From: Vulcanimicrobiota bacterium
GTDB taxonomy: Bacteria > Vulcanimicrobiota > Vulcanimicrobiia > Vulcanimicrobiales > Vulcanimicrobiaceae
Assembly (NCBI GenBank): GCA_003140855.1
Contig: PLLF01000108.1
Location: forward strand, 1-61,755
Reading direction: 5' to 3'
DNA length: 61,755 nucleotides
Shown here: piece by piece, positions 52,451-60,925 of the stretch
Position numbering within the stretch: the stretch's first letter is position 1
Layout of the letters: every line of letters starts with the position of its first letter
Notes under the pieces: model-generated
What the model saw: only the letters and a program-made list of their open reading frames with translations
Databases searched by the model: none
Told to the model about the DNA's origin: nothing
Translations under genes and position numbers: made by a program

Positions 52451-53810
52451 CGCGACAGCCACTACGCTGCTGCCGCTCGAGCTGGCGTGTTTGCCGCCGG
52501 CCGTCATGCCTTCGCCCAAAGCGATCGCGCAACAAGTACGCGACGAGTTTTTGCACGCCTGGCACGGATACAAATACGCGGCCTGGGGCTACGATGAGGT
52601 GCGCCCGCTTAGCGGAAGACCAGCGAATTTCTTTCTGAAGAACCATTCTTTCGGGCTCTCTATCATCGAAGCGATGGATACGTTGTACGTCATGGGCCTC
52701 GACGCCGAACTGGAATCGTGCCTTGCGTGGTTACGGTCGCATCTCGATTTTGACGTGAACGGCGACGTGCAAATGTTCGAGGCCGTGATTCGCATGGTGG
52801 CCGGCCTCATCACCGGCTATTATGCGACCGGCGAACGGTTCTTGATGGAGGGCGCGCGCGATCTCGCGGATCGGCTGTTGGTCTGCTTCACGAAATCTCC
52901 GAGCGGCGCGCCCTACCGGTATGCCAACCTCAAAACGGGCGCCGTGCGCGAGCCGCACATGGTGCTCGCGGAGATCGGCTCGAACATTTTGGAGTTCGGC
53001 GACCTGACGCACCTAACGGGGCAGCCGAAATACATTCAGGCGTCGATGAAAGCGTATGAAACGGTCATTGCCAAGCGGTCGGATCTCGATCTACTCGGTA
53101 CGACGTTCGACGTCGAGAAGGGCGAGTTCATCGACACCGACGACGTCGCGCCCGACGAACCGGTCGATTCGTTCTATGAATACCTGTGGGGCGGCTGGCA
53201 AATGCTGGCACTCACGCAGGCGCGCGACTGGTACCGCATGCTCACCGAAGCGATCATCAAGAACAAAGTAACGCACGCCGGCGGAAATCTTTGGTTCAAG
53301 GCCGTCAACTACAAAACCGGAGAACCGACGGGCGACACGACCACGTCGGAACTCGCCGCATTTTACGCGGGCTTGGTAGCGAAGGGCGGCAATCGCGACA
53401 TCGGTGCGGCATTTTACGATTCGTGGACGGCGGCACTCGACAAGTACGACCTTATTCCCGAGGTCATCAACTATAGCGATCTGTCAATCGTAAGCCCTCG
53501 GCACTGGCTGCGGCCTGAATATCCCAACTCGTCGTTCGACCTTTGGTTTCTGACAAAAGATCCCAAGTATCGAGTCACGGCGTATCAGTATTTCCAAGCA
53601 CTGCGCCGAAATTGTCGCACTCCAAAAGGCTATACCGTGCTAACCGACGTGCGCACGCGGCCGATGACGCAGGGTGACTACTTCCCGGCCTATTCGTTCT
53701 CCGAGAATTTCAAATACTTGTACCTGATGTTCGCCGACACACCGCGATTCGACAGTTCGCGTTACTACTTGAACACCGAGGGCAAGATCATGAGAGGGAT
53801 GCGCCGTTGA
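52425..53810 (+). CDS. GH47 alpha-1,2-mannosidase family protein
   Basis: ATG 52425 overlaps the hemL end. After a signal-like start (NFLASATATTLLPLELACLPP) the product follows the GH47 (alpha/alpha)7 barrel: GYDEVRPLSG, SIIEAMDTLYVMGLDAEL, FEAVIRMVAGLITGYYATG, DSFYEYLWGGWQML, RPEYPNSSFDLWF, AYSFSENFKYLYLMF, and NTEGK at the end, where the eukaryotic enzymes have TEAHP. GH47 trims mannose from N-glycans in eukaryotes. Bacterial members are few. The substrate here is probably alpha-1,2-mannan. Confidence 0.85.
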   Translation: MNRSNFLASATATTLLPLELACLPPAVMPSPKAIAQQVRDEFLHAWHGYKYAAWGYDEVRPLSGRPANFFLKNHSFGLSIIEAMDTLYVMGLDAELESCLAWLRSHLDFDVNGDVQMFEAVIRMVAGLITGYYATGERFLMEGARDLADRLLVCFTKSPSGAPYRYANLKTGAVREPHMVLAEIGSNILEFGDLTHLTGQPKYIQASMKAYETVIAKRSDLDLLGTTFDVEKGEFIDTDDVAPDEPVDSFYEYLWGGWQMLALTQARDWYRMLTEAIIKNKVTHAGGNLWFKAVNYKTGEPTGDTTTSELAAFYAGLVAKGGNRDIGAAFYDSWTAALDKYDLIPEVINYSDLSIVSPRHWLRPEYPNSSFDLWFLTKDPKYRVTAYQYFQALRRNCRTPKGYTVLTDVRTRPMTQGDYFPAYSFSENFKYLYLMFADTPRFDSSRYYLNTEGKIMRGMRR

Positions 53811-55145
53811 CTATTGCCGAACTGCTGCCGGATAGACCGCTGGACTGACTAAACCGCTTGCGTCAACCGAGCGCACGCCCAAAATATAATTGTCCTTGCT
53901 GACCGGCACCGTTGCTTGCGTAACGCTGCCGACGTTTTTCGAGTGCTGCCACATCGGCGTGCTCGTTTCGCGCCAGACGATCTCGTAGCTTACGGCACGC
54001 GCGGCAGGTTTCCAGCGCAGCGTCGAGTCGTTGGTAAGACCGGTGACGAGTATTTCCGCACCGGCGGGCTGGTCGGGCCCGAGCGTCAGCGCCGCCAACG
54101 CGGCGACGTTCATGCGCGTAACGTTCGCAAGGTACGTCCAATCGTTATATTGGGGAAGATCGCCGTACTGCACGCCGTTTACAACGCGCACGTTTTGATG
54201 TTGATGCCGGAAATCTTCATGAATTTCGACGAAGCGGATCGCCGGAAATCCTTGCGCGGTGAACGATTCTTGGTCGCCGCCGCGCCGGAAGCGGTCGGCG
54301 CGATAGATGAGCGTCGCCGACATCGGCGAGACGTATTGCTCAGACGCGCTTTTCACGAAGCGCGCAATTTCGCGCGAGGGCGAATCGTTTTCGGAGCCCA
54401 CCAAGTTTACCGCGCTCACTGTTGCGTCATCGGTCAGCCCTTCGCTAAATACCCGAACGGTATGGCGATCGGCTGAGCCTGCGGGAGCGTTGGACGTGCC
54501 GATGATGTCGTTGTTGAGATCGGCAATGACGTTCGTTCCTTGCGCTTTCAGTTCGCGCGCGAAATGATCGGAGCCCCAAAGTCCGAGTTCTTCGCCGTCG
54601 AACACCGCAAAGATAATCGTGCCATGGAAACGCTGCGGCGCCATCACCTTGGCGGCTTCCAGCACTGCCGACGTTCCCGAACCGTTGTCGTCGGCGCCGG
54701 GAGCCTGTCCCCGGCCGTCGATGCAATCGCCGTCGCAGTCGTCGTAATGGCTCGACATCACGTACGTCGGCTCCGGCGAATCGCCGACTAGCGTCGCGAT
54801 GATGCTCGACTCGGTTACCGGGCGCGGCGTGCACGCCGTCTTATCTTGCAAGAACGTATCGAGCGCCACCGTCATCCGGCCGCCGCTTTTCTGCGCCGCA
54901 GCTTCGAATTGCGATTTGATCCAATCGCGCGCCGCGAAAATGCCGCGCGTCGGCGAGTTCATATCCTCGGAAAAATCGTTACGGGTATAGAAATCGACCA
55001 GGCGGTTGTCGTACGCGCGCAAGTCCGCCGCCGAAACGGCTCGTACCATCGCCGCAATGCGCGGATCGGTCGAGGGCTTCGCTGAAGCTTGGGTGAGCGT
55101 CAGCGCAATCAGTGCGAGCCCGGAAAGAAAGCGGCGAGAATTCAT
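53811..55145 (-). CDS. Exported M28-family metallopeptidase with C-terminal Fn3-like domain
   Basis: The upstream frame is open to 55328, but ATG 55145 begins a signal (MNSRRFLSGLALIALTLTQA). The 444-residue product has M28 zinc ligands: VMSSHYDDCDGD, APGADDNGSGTSAV, DGEELGLWGS, NNDIIGTS, and FVEIHEDFRHQHQ. Residues about 350-444 are a beta sandwich (LRWKPAARAVSYEIVWR). A periplasmic aminopeptidase is likely. Confidence 0.88.
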   Translation of the reverse strand: MNSRRFLSGLALIALTLTQASAKPSTDPRIAAMVRAVSAADLRAYDNRLVDFYTRNDFSEDMNSPTRGIFAARDWIKSQFEAAAQKSGGRMTVALDTFLQDKTACTPRPVTESSIIATLVGDSPEPTYVMSSHYDDCDGDCIDGRGQAPGADDNGSGTSAVLEAAKVMAPQRFHGTIIFAVFDGEELGLWGSDHFARELKAQGTNVIADLNNDIIGTSNAPAGSADRHTVRVFSEGLTDDATVSAVNLVGSENDSPSREIARFVKSASEQYVSPMSATLIYRADRFRRGGDQESFTAQGFPAIRFVEIHEDFRHQHQNVRVVNGVQYGDLPQYNDWTYLANVTRMNVAALAALTLGPDQPAGAEILVTGLTNDSTLRWKPAARAVSYEIVWRETSTPMWQHSKNVGSVTQATVPVSKDNYILGVRSVDASGLVSPAVYPAAVRQ

Positions 55146-55165
55146 GAACGTGGTTTCACGAAGCC

Positions 55166-55438
55166 ATGTTCGTGTACATCCTCGCCTGCCGGGACGGCTC
55201 GCTCTATACCGGGTGGACCGACCATTTGGACCGCCGCCTGCAGTCGCATCGCGACGGCCGCGCGGCCAAGTACACGCGATCCCGCCTTCCCGTCCGGCTG
55301 GTGGCGTGGATCCGAGCTGAGGATGCATCGCAAGCCAAGAGCCTGGAAGCTCGCTTCAAGCAGCTCAGCCGCCCCGAAAAGCTCGCCGCTTTAGCTGCAG
55401 GCCAGGCCTTCGGAGTGCAGTTGCACAAAGCGCCCTAG
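55166..55438 (+). CDS. GIY-YIG domain protein
   Basis: A 90-residue single-domain protein: VYILACRDGSLYTGWTDHL and RRLQSHRDGRAAKYTR match the GIY-YIG motif (YIL...YTG) and the conserved Arg. It is similar to small YhbQ-like nucleases. It is the first gene rightward from the divergent M28 gene, immediately before the cyclophilin. Confidence 0.85.
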   Translation: MFVYILACRDGSLYTGWTDHLDRRLQSHRDGRAAKYTRSRLPVRLVAWIRAEDASQAKSLEARFKQLSRPEKLAALAAGQAFGVQLHKAP

Positions 55439-55933
55439 ATGACAACGCATGCCGCTCCCGTGGGCGAAGAGCTCCGCACGCTGCTCGATCGCGCGCGCAC
55501 GTCCGTGGCGCGCATCACGACGCCGAAGGGCGATATGGTTTTCTCCTTTTATAGCGAGGAAGCGCCGCAGCATAGTGCCGCTTTCATGAAATTAGCCGAC
55601 GCCGGCTTTTATGACGGGCTGGCATTTCACAGGGTAGAGCCGGGGTTCGTGATTCAGGGAGGCGATCCCAAAGGCGACGGCACGGGCGGACCGGGCTACA
55701 ATCTCAAGGCCGAATTCAACGAACGGCCGCACGTGCGCGGAACCGTCGCGATGGCGCGCGCTTCGTCGCCCGACTCGGCCGGCTCGCAGTTTTACATATG
55801 TTTGGACGATGCGCGTTTTCTCGACAAGCAATACACGGTTTTCGGGCAACTGACCGACGGATTCGACACGCTCGATGCGATTCGCCGCGGCGACACAATG
55901 ACCACGGTAAAGATTGAGCCCCTGTCATCCTGA
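55439..55933 (+). CDS. Peptidyl-prolyl cis-trans isomerase, cyclophilin type
   Basis: The 164-residue cytosolic cyclophilin has FHRVEPGFVIQGGDPKGDGT, VAMARASSPDSAGSQFYICL and DARFLDKQYTVFGQ. It catalyses X-Pro isomerisation. Its last residues (PLSS) and stop are encoded by a short interspersed repeat, so the natural C-terminus may be altered. Confidence 0.93.
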   Translation: MTTHAAPVGEELRTLLDRARTSVARITTPKGDMVFSFYSEEAPQHSAAFMKLADAGFYDGLAFHRVEPGFVIQGGDPKGDGTGGPGYNLKAEFNERPHVRGTVAMARASSPDSAGSQFYICLDDARFLDKQYTVFGQLTDGFDTLDAIRRGDTMTTVKIEPLSS

Positions 55934-55946
55934 GCCTGTCGAAGGG
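55923..55946. repeat. Short repeat copy c
   Basis: TGTCATCCTGAGCCTGTCGA then AGGG; exactly fills the gap between the cyclophilin stop and the stop of the convergent beta-lactamase-like gene. Related to the copies at 20021 and 40579. Confidence 0.75.
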
Positions 55947-56822
55947 CTAGAGCATAGTCCCCGCGACGTGGTGGTAGACTAGGCGCGAGATATTCGCGAT
56001 GCCGTAAGCTCCGCCGTTCCAGTCATTCAGATCTTTTGTATAGACCGCGAGCACGTAGGGCGACATGCCGAACGGATCGACGATCGCGATGTCGGCGCGC
56101 GTGCCCGTCAGCTCACCCGTTTTGTTTGCGACCGCAACGCCGTGGGGAACACCCGCCGGAATCTTGTCGCGGTCCGTCTGCCCGAGCATGATTTGGATCA
56201 TCGCGCGGCATGAAGCCGGAGAGGCGACGGTGCGAATGCCTTCGCGCGTGCCGCGTTCGATCTCGAAGAGGAGTTGCGCCATGTCATGCGGTGTCGTCCG
56301 GTTGTCGTGACGGCGCAGGATTGCGGGTGTGTCCAGAAAGTGGCGGCGCAGCGCCGTATGCTTCATGCCGGCATGACGCGCGGTTGCGTTGATGGCGTCG
56401 AACCCGAAGTGGGTGATCAGGATGTTCGCGGCCGTATTGTCGCTGACGCGAATCATCGGCACGATCAGTTCGTGAACCGTGAACCGCTCGCCATTGGAGG
56501 CGTAGGCCAGGAATTCGGATCCGCCGATGTAGTCCCGGCTGCGGAACGTAATGACCTTGCTCATGACCGACGGGTCGCTTTCCGCCAGCCGGAACGCCGT
56601 CAGCATGATCAGAACTTTTATCGTTGAGGCGCTCGGAAACGAAACGTTCGCGTTGTAGGCGACGAGCGGCGCGCCCGGCGCCATCGTGCGGCCGTAGACG
56701 CCGACGGTCGCCGGAATCCGTCCGATCGCTGCGCGCACGAGTTCGTCAAACGACTGCGCTGCGGCGCGTTTCGGCCAGAGTGCGGCTGCGCCCGCGACCG
56801 TAATGAATGCGGACCTCTTCAC
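55947..56822 (-). CDS. Class A beta-lactamase-like serine hydrolase, no Glu166 equivalent
   Basis: GTG 56822 starts a signal (FITVAGAAALWPKRAAA). Ser66-x-x-Lys69 (SASTIK), SDN at 127-129 and KTG at 234-236 are present. The omega-loop region (HFLDTPAILRRHDNRTTP) has no Glu in the ExxLN position, so deacylation as in true class A beta-lactamases is doubtful. It may be a penicillin-binding or esterase-like relative. It overlaps the permease gene by 4 bp. Confidence 0.85.
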   Translation of the reverse strand: MKRSAFITVAGAAALWPKRAAAQSFDELVRAAIGRIPATVGVYGRTMAPGAPLVAYNANVSFPSASTIKVLIMLTAFRLAESDPSVMSKVITFRSRDYIGGSEFLAYASNGERFTVHELIVPMIRVSDNTAANILITHFGFDAINATARHAGMKHTALRRHFLDTPAILRRHDNRTTPHDMAQLLFEIERGTREGIRTVASPASCRAMIQIMLGQTDRDKIPAGVPHGVAVANKTGELTGTRADIAIVDPFGMSPYVLAVYTKDLNDWNGGAYGIANISRLVYHHVAGTML

Positions 56823-57613
56823 GAGCCGGTCCCTTGATAGTGCTGCAAACCGTAGCGCCAAAAAGCGTACGAGATCGCCAGCCAAGCAAAGCCGACCAGC
56901 GGCGTCAACAGCCCGATCTGCGGCGACAGCGAAAATCCGGTCTCGGCTTTATGCAGTAAGAACGTCGCGGGGAAATAGTTCATGAACGCAAACGGAAAGA
57001 CGAACGCCAACAAAAAACGTACACCGCGCGTATAGATGCTGATCGGATAACGCGTAAACTCTTGCTCCAGCGACATTACGACCCAGCGCAACGTATCGAC
57101 GCGGACAAACCAGAATGAGACGGTCGCCACGGCCAACGATATACCCAAATCGATCAGCGCGCCCCCAAGCATGACCAGCGGCACGAAGAAGATGAACGCC
57201 GCATCGACGTGAACGCCGCTGTAGTTTGTCGCCAATACGAAATAGATGACCGCGAGAATCAAGCCGTCGGGAAAAAGTTGCGCCGGCACCGTGAGGGTTT
57301 GAAAAAGCGTGTCCTGCGGACGCACTAGGAAGCGGTCGAAGCGGCCTTCGCGCACGTACTCGGGAACGCTCACCACATTGAAGAAGAACGCGTTGTGAAA
57401 CTCGTGCCCGAGCATCCACAGCGCATAGAGGAACGCCATCTGCTTGAAGTCCCAGCCGTTCATCGAGGGGAATGTGCGCAGGGTCACCCACAGCGCGGCA
57501 ATCGCTGTGGCATGATAGACGATCGTGAAGGCAAACCACATGATGAAGTTCGCGCGATACTCGAGCATCGTCAGGAAGTTGATGCGCCAATACTGATAGT
57601 AGATAGCCAACAC
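56819..57613 (-). CDS. ABC-2 type exporter permease (first of two)
   Basis: 264 residues with six hydrophobic segments (FIMWFAFTIVYHATAIAALW, DGLILAVIYFVLATNYS, FIFFVPLVMLGGALIDLG, FLLAFVFPFAFMNYFPAT). The loop VREGRFDRFLVRPQDTLFQ is typical of the ABC-2 family that works as paired permeases with one ATPase. The partner permease (59484) and ATPase (60922) lie beyond an oppositely oriented cassette. Confidence 0.85.
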   Translation of the reverse strand: MLAIYYQYWRINFLTMLEYRANFIMWFAFTIVYHATAIAALWVTLRTFPSMNGWDFKQMAFLYALWMLGHEFHNAFFFNVVSVPEYVREGRFDRFLVRPQDTLFQTLTVPAQLFPDGLILAVIYFVLATNYSGVHVDAAFIFFVPLVMLGGALIDLGISLAVATVSFWFVRVDTLRWVVMSLEQEFTRYPISIYTRGVRFLLAFVFPFAFMNYFPATFLLHKAETGFSLSPQIGLLTPLVGFAWLAISYAFWRYGLQHYQGTGS

Positions 57614-57615
57614 GG

Positions 57616-58533
57616 ATGACCGAACACTTCACGTTCGAAACCGAGCTTCCCGTTCGCCCGGGTTACCGGTTGGATTTGACCGCCGACGCTTTGCGGCGGC
57701 TGGCCGCGAATGTCGTGGACGTCGTCGGTGAAGATGGCGCGTATCGCCGGGTGTTAAGCGATGCGAGCGGCAGCAATCTGATCGACGTGCGCCAGTCCGG
57801 CGAACGCGCGCTGCAGCTGCGAATCTCCGGAGATCGTCCGGAGCGCTGGCTGCCGACGATCGAGTCGATGCTGGGAACGAGCGCCGATTTCGGTTCGTGG
57901 TACGCCCGCGTGCAGCCGTTTCCGTGGCTCGCGCAGCTCGCCACCCGTTTACGCGGGATGCATCCGCCGCGCTATCCGTCGTTGTGGGAGGCGTTGGCGC
58001 ACGCGATCGTTTTTCAGCAAATCAGCATTCATGCGGCCAGCGCGATCATGCGGCGCACGGTTCAGGAACTCAGCGTCGCGCACGACGCCGGCGGCACCGC
58101 ATTCTATCCGTTCTTCACTCCGTCCGCGTTGCTCTACGCGCCGGACGAACCGCTTCGGGCCGCGGGGCTGAGCGCCAACAAGGTGGACCATTTGCGCAGC
58201 GCCGCAGCGGCCGTCGAGGATGGCATGGTTACGGAAGAGACGCTCGCACAGCTCTCGAGCGAAGAGGCGGCAGACCGCTTGCGTGCCGTGCGCGGCATCG
58301 GGCCATGGAGCGCGGCCGTGGTTTTGCTGCGCGGAATGGGGCGCCTCGACGTCTTTCCATTAAAAGACTCGGGGGTCGCGCGCTCGCTGCGCGCGCTCTC
58401 GGGGGATCCGGAGCTCGACGCTGGCGCGCTGCTCGACGCGCTCGGACCGGTGCGGGGCTTCCTCTACTTCCATCTGCTGCTGGGCCGGATGCGCAACCTC
58501 GAGCCGGGCGGCGACGATTCTGGAAGGGTATGA
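57616..58533 (+). CDS. alkA: DNA-3-methyladenine glycosylase II (AlkA-like)
   Basis: A 305-residue HhH-GPD glycosylase: N-terminal beta domain, LWEALAHAIVFQQIS, RGIGPWSAAVVLLRG (helix-hairpin-helix), and the catalytic Asp in FPLKDSG. It removes alkylated purines. It starts three bases from the divergent permease start, and its stop overlaps the pirin start (ATGA). Confidence 0.9.
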   Translation: MTEHFTFETELPVRPGYRLDLTADALRRLAANVVDVVGEDGAYRRVLSDASGSNLIDVRQSGERALQLRISGDRPERWLPTIESMLGTSADFGSWYARVQPFPWLAQLATRLRGMHPPRYPSLWEALAHAIVFQQISIHAASAIMRRTVQELSVAHDAGGTAFYPFFTPSALLYAPDEPLRAAGLSANKVDHLRSAAAAVEDGMVTEETLAQLSSEEAADRLRAVRGIGPWSAAVVLLRGMGRLDVFPLKDSGVARSLRALSGDPELDAGALLDALGPVRGFLYFHLLLGRMRNLEPGGDDSGRV

Positions 58534-59219
58534 TACAGCGCGCGGACCAGCGCTTTTTCGCGGACCACGGCTGGCTCAAGACGTACCATTCGTTCAGTTT
58601 TGCCGACTACTACGATCCGCAGAACGTGCAATGGGGCGCGCTACGCGTGTTCAACGAGGATTACATCGCGGCCGGCGCCGGCTTTCCGGAGCATCCGCAT
58701 CGCGACATGGAAATCCTCACCTATGTGTTCAGCGGCGAGCTCGAACATCAGGACAGCATGGGCAACCACGGCGTCGTGAAAGCCGGCGGCGTGCAGTTCA
58801 TGAGCGCGGGCACCGGCGTGCGCCACGCGGAGTTCAACGCGCGCAAGGATTTGGATTTGCACCTCGTGCAGATGTGGGTGCTTCCGGGACGCGTCGGGAC
58901 GCCGCCGACGTACGGGCAAGCCGATTTCGCGGAAGACGACCGGCGCAACCGCTGGCTGACCGTGGCGTCGGGCGAGCCTAATGTCGAAGCGCCGATCGCG
59001 CTGACGCAAAACGCGACGCTGCGCGTTTCGCGTCTGGAAAATCATTCTTTACGCCATACGTTCCAGCCGCAGCGTTACGGTTTCTTATTTGTCGCAGAGG
59101 GAGAGATTGACGTGAACGGAGAGAAGTTGCACGCCGGCGATGCCGTCCGCGTGTACGACGTAGAGCGCTTGGAACTGCAAGGCAGCGGCGAAGCGGTTCT
59201 TTGGGACCTTCCCGCATGA
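58530..59219 (+). CDS. Pirin-family cupin protein
   Basis: ATG 58530 overlaps the alkA stop; a longer frame from 57897 is antisense-like and rejected. 229 residues: ADYYDPQNVQWGALRVFNED, PHRDMEILTYVFSG (metal His), GVRHAEFNA and FQPQRYGFLFVAEG. Pirins bind iron and act as quercetinases or transcription cofactors. Coupled to the zf-UBP gene by ATGA. Confidence 0.88.
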   Translation: MIQRADQRFFADHGWLKTYHSFSFADYYDPQNVQWGALRVFNEDYIAAGAGFPEHPHRDMEILTYVFSGELEHQDSMGNHGVVKAGGVQFMSAGTGVRHAEFNARKDLDLHLVQMWVLPGRVGTPPTYGQADFAEDDRRNRWLTVASGEPNVEAPIALTQNATLRVSRLENHSLRHTFQPQRYGFLFVAEGEIDVNGEKLHAGDAVRVYDVERLELQGSGEAVLWDLPA

Positions 59220-59479
59220 ACGCCGCGTGCACGCATCTCGACCACATTCACAACGTCACGCCGAAAACGCCGCAGGGTTGCGAAGAGTGCCTGAAGATCG
59301 GAAGCGATTGGGTTCACCTTCGCGAGTGTTTGGAGTGCGGCCATATCGGCTGTTGCGACGACTCGCCCAACACCCACGCCACGAAACATTTTCACGCGAC
59401 GCACCATCCAATCATCAAATCGTTTCAACCGGGCGAGAACTGGAAGTGGTGTTACGTCGACGAACTGATGTGGGAGTAA
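59216..59479 (+). CDS. UBP-type zinc finger protein
   Basis: ATG 59216. The 87-residue zf-UBP has the Cys/His ligands CTHLDHI, CEECLKIG, CLECGHIGCCDDS and HATKHFHATHHPI. In eukaryotes the fold binds ubiquitin tails; in bacteria its role is unknown. It often sits next to redox or repair genes. Confidence 0.88.
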   Translation: MNAACTHLDHIHNVTPKTPQGCEECLKIGSDWVHLRECLECGHIGCCDDSPNTHATKHFHATHHPIIKSFQPGENWKWCYVDELMWE

Positions 59480-59483
59480 CCCG

Positions 59484-60275
59484 CTAGCCGCCCTGAATGA
59501 CGACCCGCCGCGCGGCGGCGCGCCACATCGCAAGAGATAACGCGCTAAAGAGCGCCAGCCAGAGTATTTGAATGAGAAAATACCGCGCGTAATCGTGCGG
59601 CTGAATGACGCCTACATAAATCAGCAGCGGCGTGGAATAGATCGCCGCGAACGGCAGCGCGAACACGATGCGCCCGAAAACGCCGGGGAAAAACGTGAGC
59701 GGGATGATTTGGCCGCTCAGCAGATCCGAAACCCACCGCACGATGAGCTGAATCGCAAACGTTTCGAGCGTCCAAAACGCGATTGCGTTCATGACGAAAT
59801 TCACGAAGAAATTCAGCAGGTAGCCGATCGCGAACGAGAGCAGGAAGGCCGCAAAGACCGGCGCGCTTGGAACGTCGATGTGGACGAGCAGCAGCGCGAA
59901 CAGTATCGACGGAATGACCAGCAGCGCGTGCAGACCGGTCTGACCGAAACCGTCGCTGAAGAAATAAGCCGGGACGCTAATCGGTTTCATGAGATCCGTC
60001 GCGATCGTGCCTTCGCGAATTTTCTCGCGAATAAGGCGCGTGCCGTCCACCTCGAGGATCAGCGACATCAGCAGCGCGACCGTCGCATAGGTGATCATGC
60101 TGTGCAGCGGCAGATTCATCGGCGCGATGTTTTGCGAGTAGAGCGCCGTCCAGACGGAGCGCAGGAGATAGACACGCACGATGAGCGAGCCGATCTCGGT
60201 GAAGACTTCGAGCCGGTACGTCGCTTCGCGCGCGAATGCTTTCTTCGCGAACTCGACGTACGGTTCGAGGGTCAT
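59484..60275 (-). CDS. ABC-2 type exporter permease (second of two)
   Basis: 263 residues, six hydrophobic segments, with the loop IREKIREGTIATDLMKPIS. It has the same architecture as the permease at 56819. It overlaps the hexapeptide gene by 4 bp. Confidence 0.85.
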   Translation of the reverse strand: MTLEPYVEFAKKAFAREATYRLEVFTEIGSLIVRVYLLRSVWTALYSQNIAPMNLPLHSMITYATVALLMSLILEVDGTRLIREKIREGTIATDLMKPISVPAYFFSDGFGQTGLHALLVIPSILFALLLVHIDVPSAPVFAAFLLSFAIGYLLNFFVNFVMNAIAFWTLETFAIQLIVRWVSDLLSGQIIPLTFFPGVFGRIVFALPFAAIYSTPLLIYVGVIQPHDYARYFLIQILWLALFSALSLAMWRAAARRVVIQGG

Positions 60276-60925
60276 CGCTTGGTTTTTTTCTCGCGTTCGA
60301 TCGCGGCTTCACGCCGCAAGCGAGCTTCCTCCAACTCCACGAACATCACGTCGACGACTTTCTCCACTTCGGTCGATTGCGTCGGCGGCGGTTCTTCGGT
60401 CTTACGAAGTGGCGCCTTGGGCGCGGCCTTTTTCGGTGCTTCGGCGACCGGCGCATCTTGCGCGTGCGTCTTGCGCAGGAACTTCGAATAATTCTCGGCC
60501 GCCTTTGCGCGCACGTCCTCAGAGTCGGGCAGATTAAAGACATCCTGGAAGAAGCTCTCGGAGATTTCGCCGACCGTCGAGCTTTCAGCGATCGTCTCGC
60601 CGTTGCGCACCTGCGCGCCGGAAGCGACGAACACGCCGGGCTCGACGGTCGCACCGATGACGTAGGCGCCCGGCCCGATGATGCAGCTCTCGCCGATCGA
60701 GCACGGAAACTGCATGACCTTGCCGCCGCTGGACTTGATGATGGCGTTCTCCATCACCACGCTGTTGGCGCCGATGACGATCGGCGCGCCTTCGGCGCTG
60801 ACGATCGCGCCGAAGAGCACCGCGCAGCCTTCTTCGATCGTGACGTCGCCGCTGACGGTCGCGGTCGGCGCAACGTAGGCGCTCGCGTGAATGTTCGGTT
60901 TCTTGGTTCCGCTCGAGACAATCAT
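60272..60925 (-). CDS. Left-handed beta-helix (hexapeptide) protein with charged C-terminal tail
   Basis: Residues 1-125 have hexapeptide repeats (VAPTATVSGDVTIEEGCAVL, shown in part; IVIGANSVVMENAII; CIIGPGAYVIGATVEPGV). From about 145 the product is Lys/Ala/Pro-rich and then a charged helix to KTKR. It resembles gamma-carbonic-anhydrase-like acyltransferases but lacks their His triad. It lies between ATPase and permease, so a structural role in the exporter is possible. Confidence 0.7.
   Translation of the reverse strand: MIVSSGTKKPNIHASAYVAPTATVSGDVTIEEGCAVLFGAIVSAEGAPIVIGANSVVMENAIIKSSGGKVMQFPCSIGESCIIGPGAYVIGATVEPGVFVASGAQVRNGETIAESSTVGEISESFFQDVFNLPDSEDVRAKAAENYSKFLRKTHAQDAPVAEAPKKAAPKAPLRKTEEPPPTQSTEVEKVVDVMFVELEEARLRREAAIEREKKTKR

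Noticed and set aside
57897-58529. Long N-terminal extension of the pirin gene (frame open from 57897)
   Set aside because: It is a second frame of alkA, Arg/Gly/Ala-rich, while ATG 58530 gives a normal-length pirin coupled to alkA.
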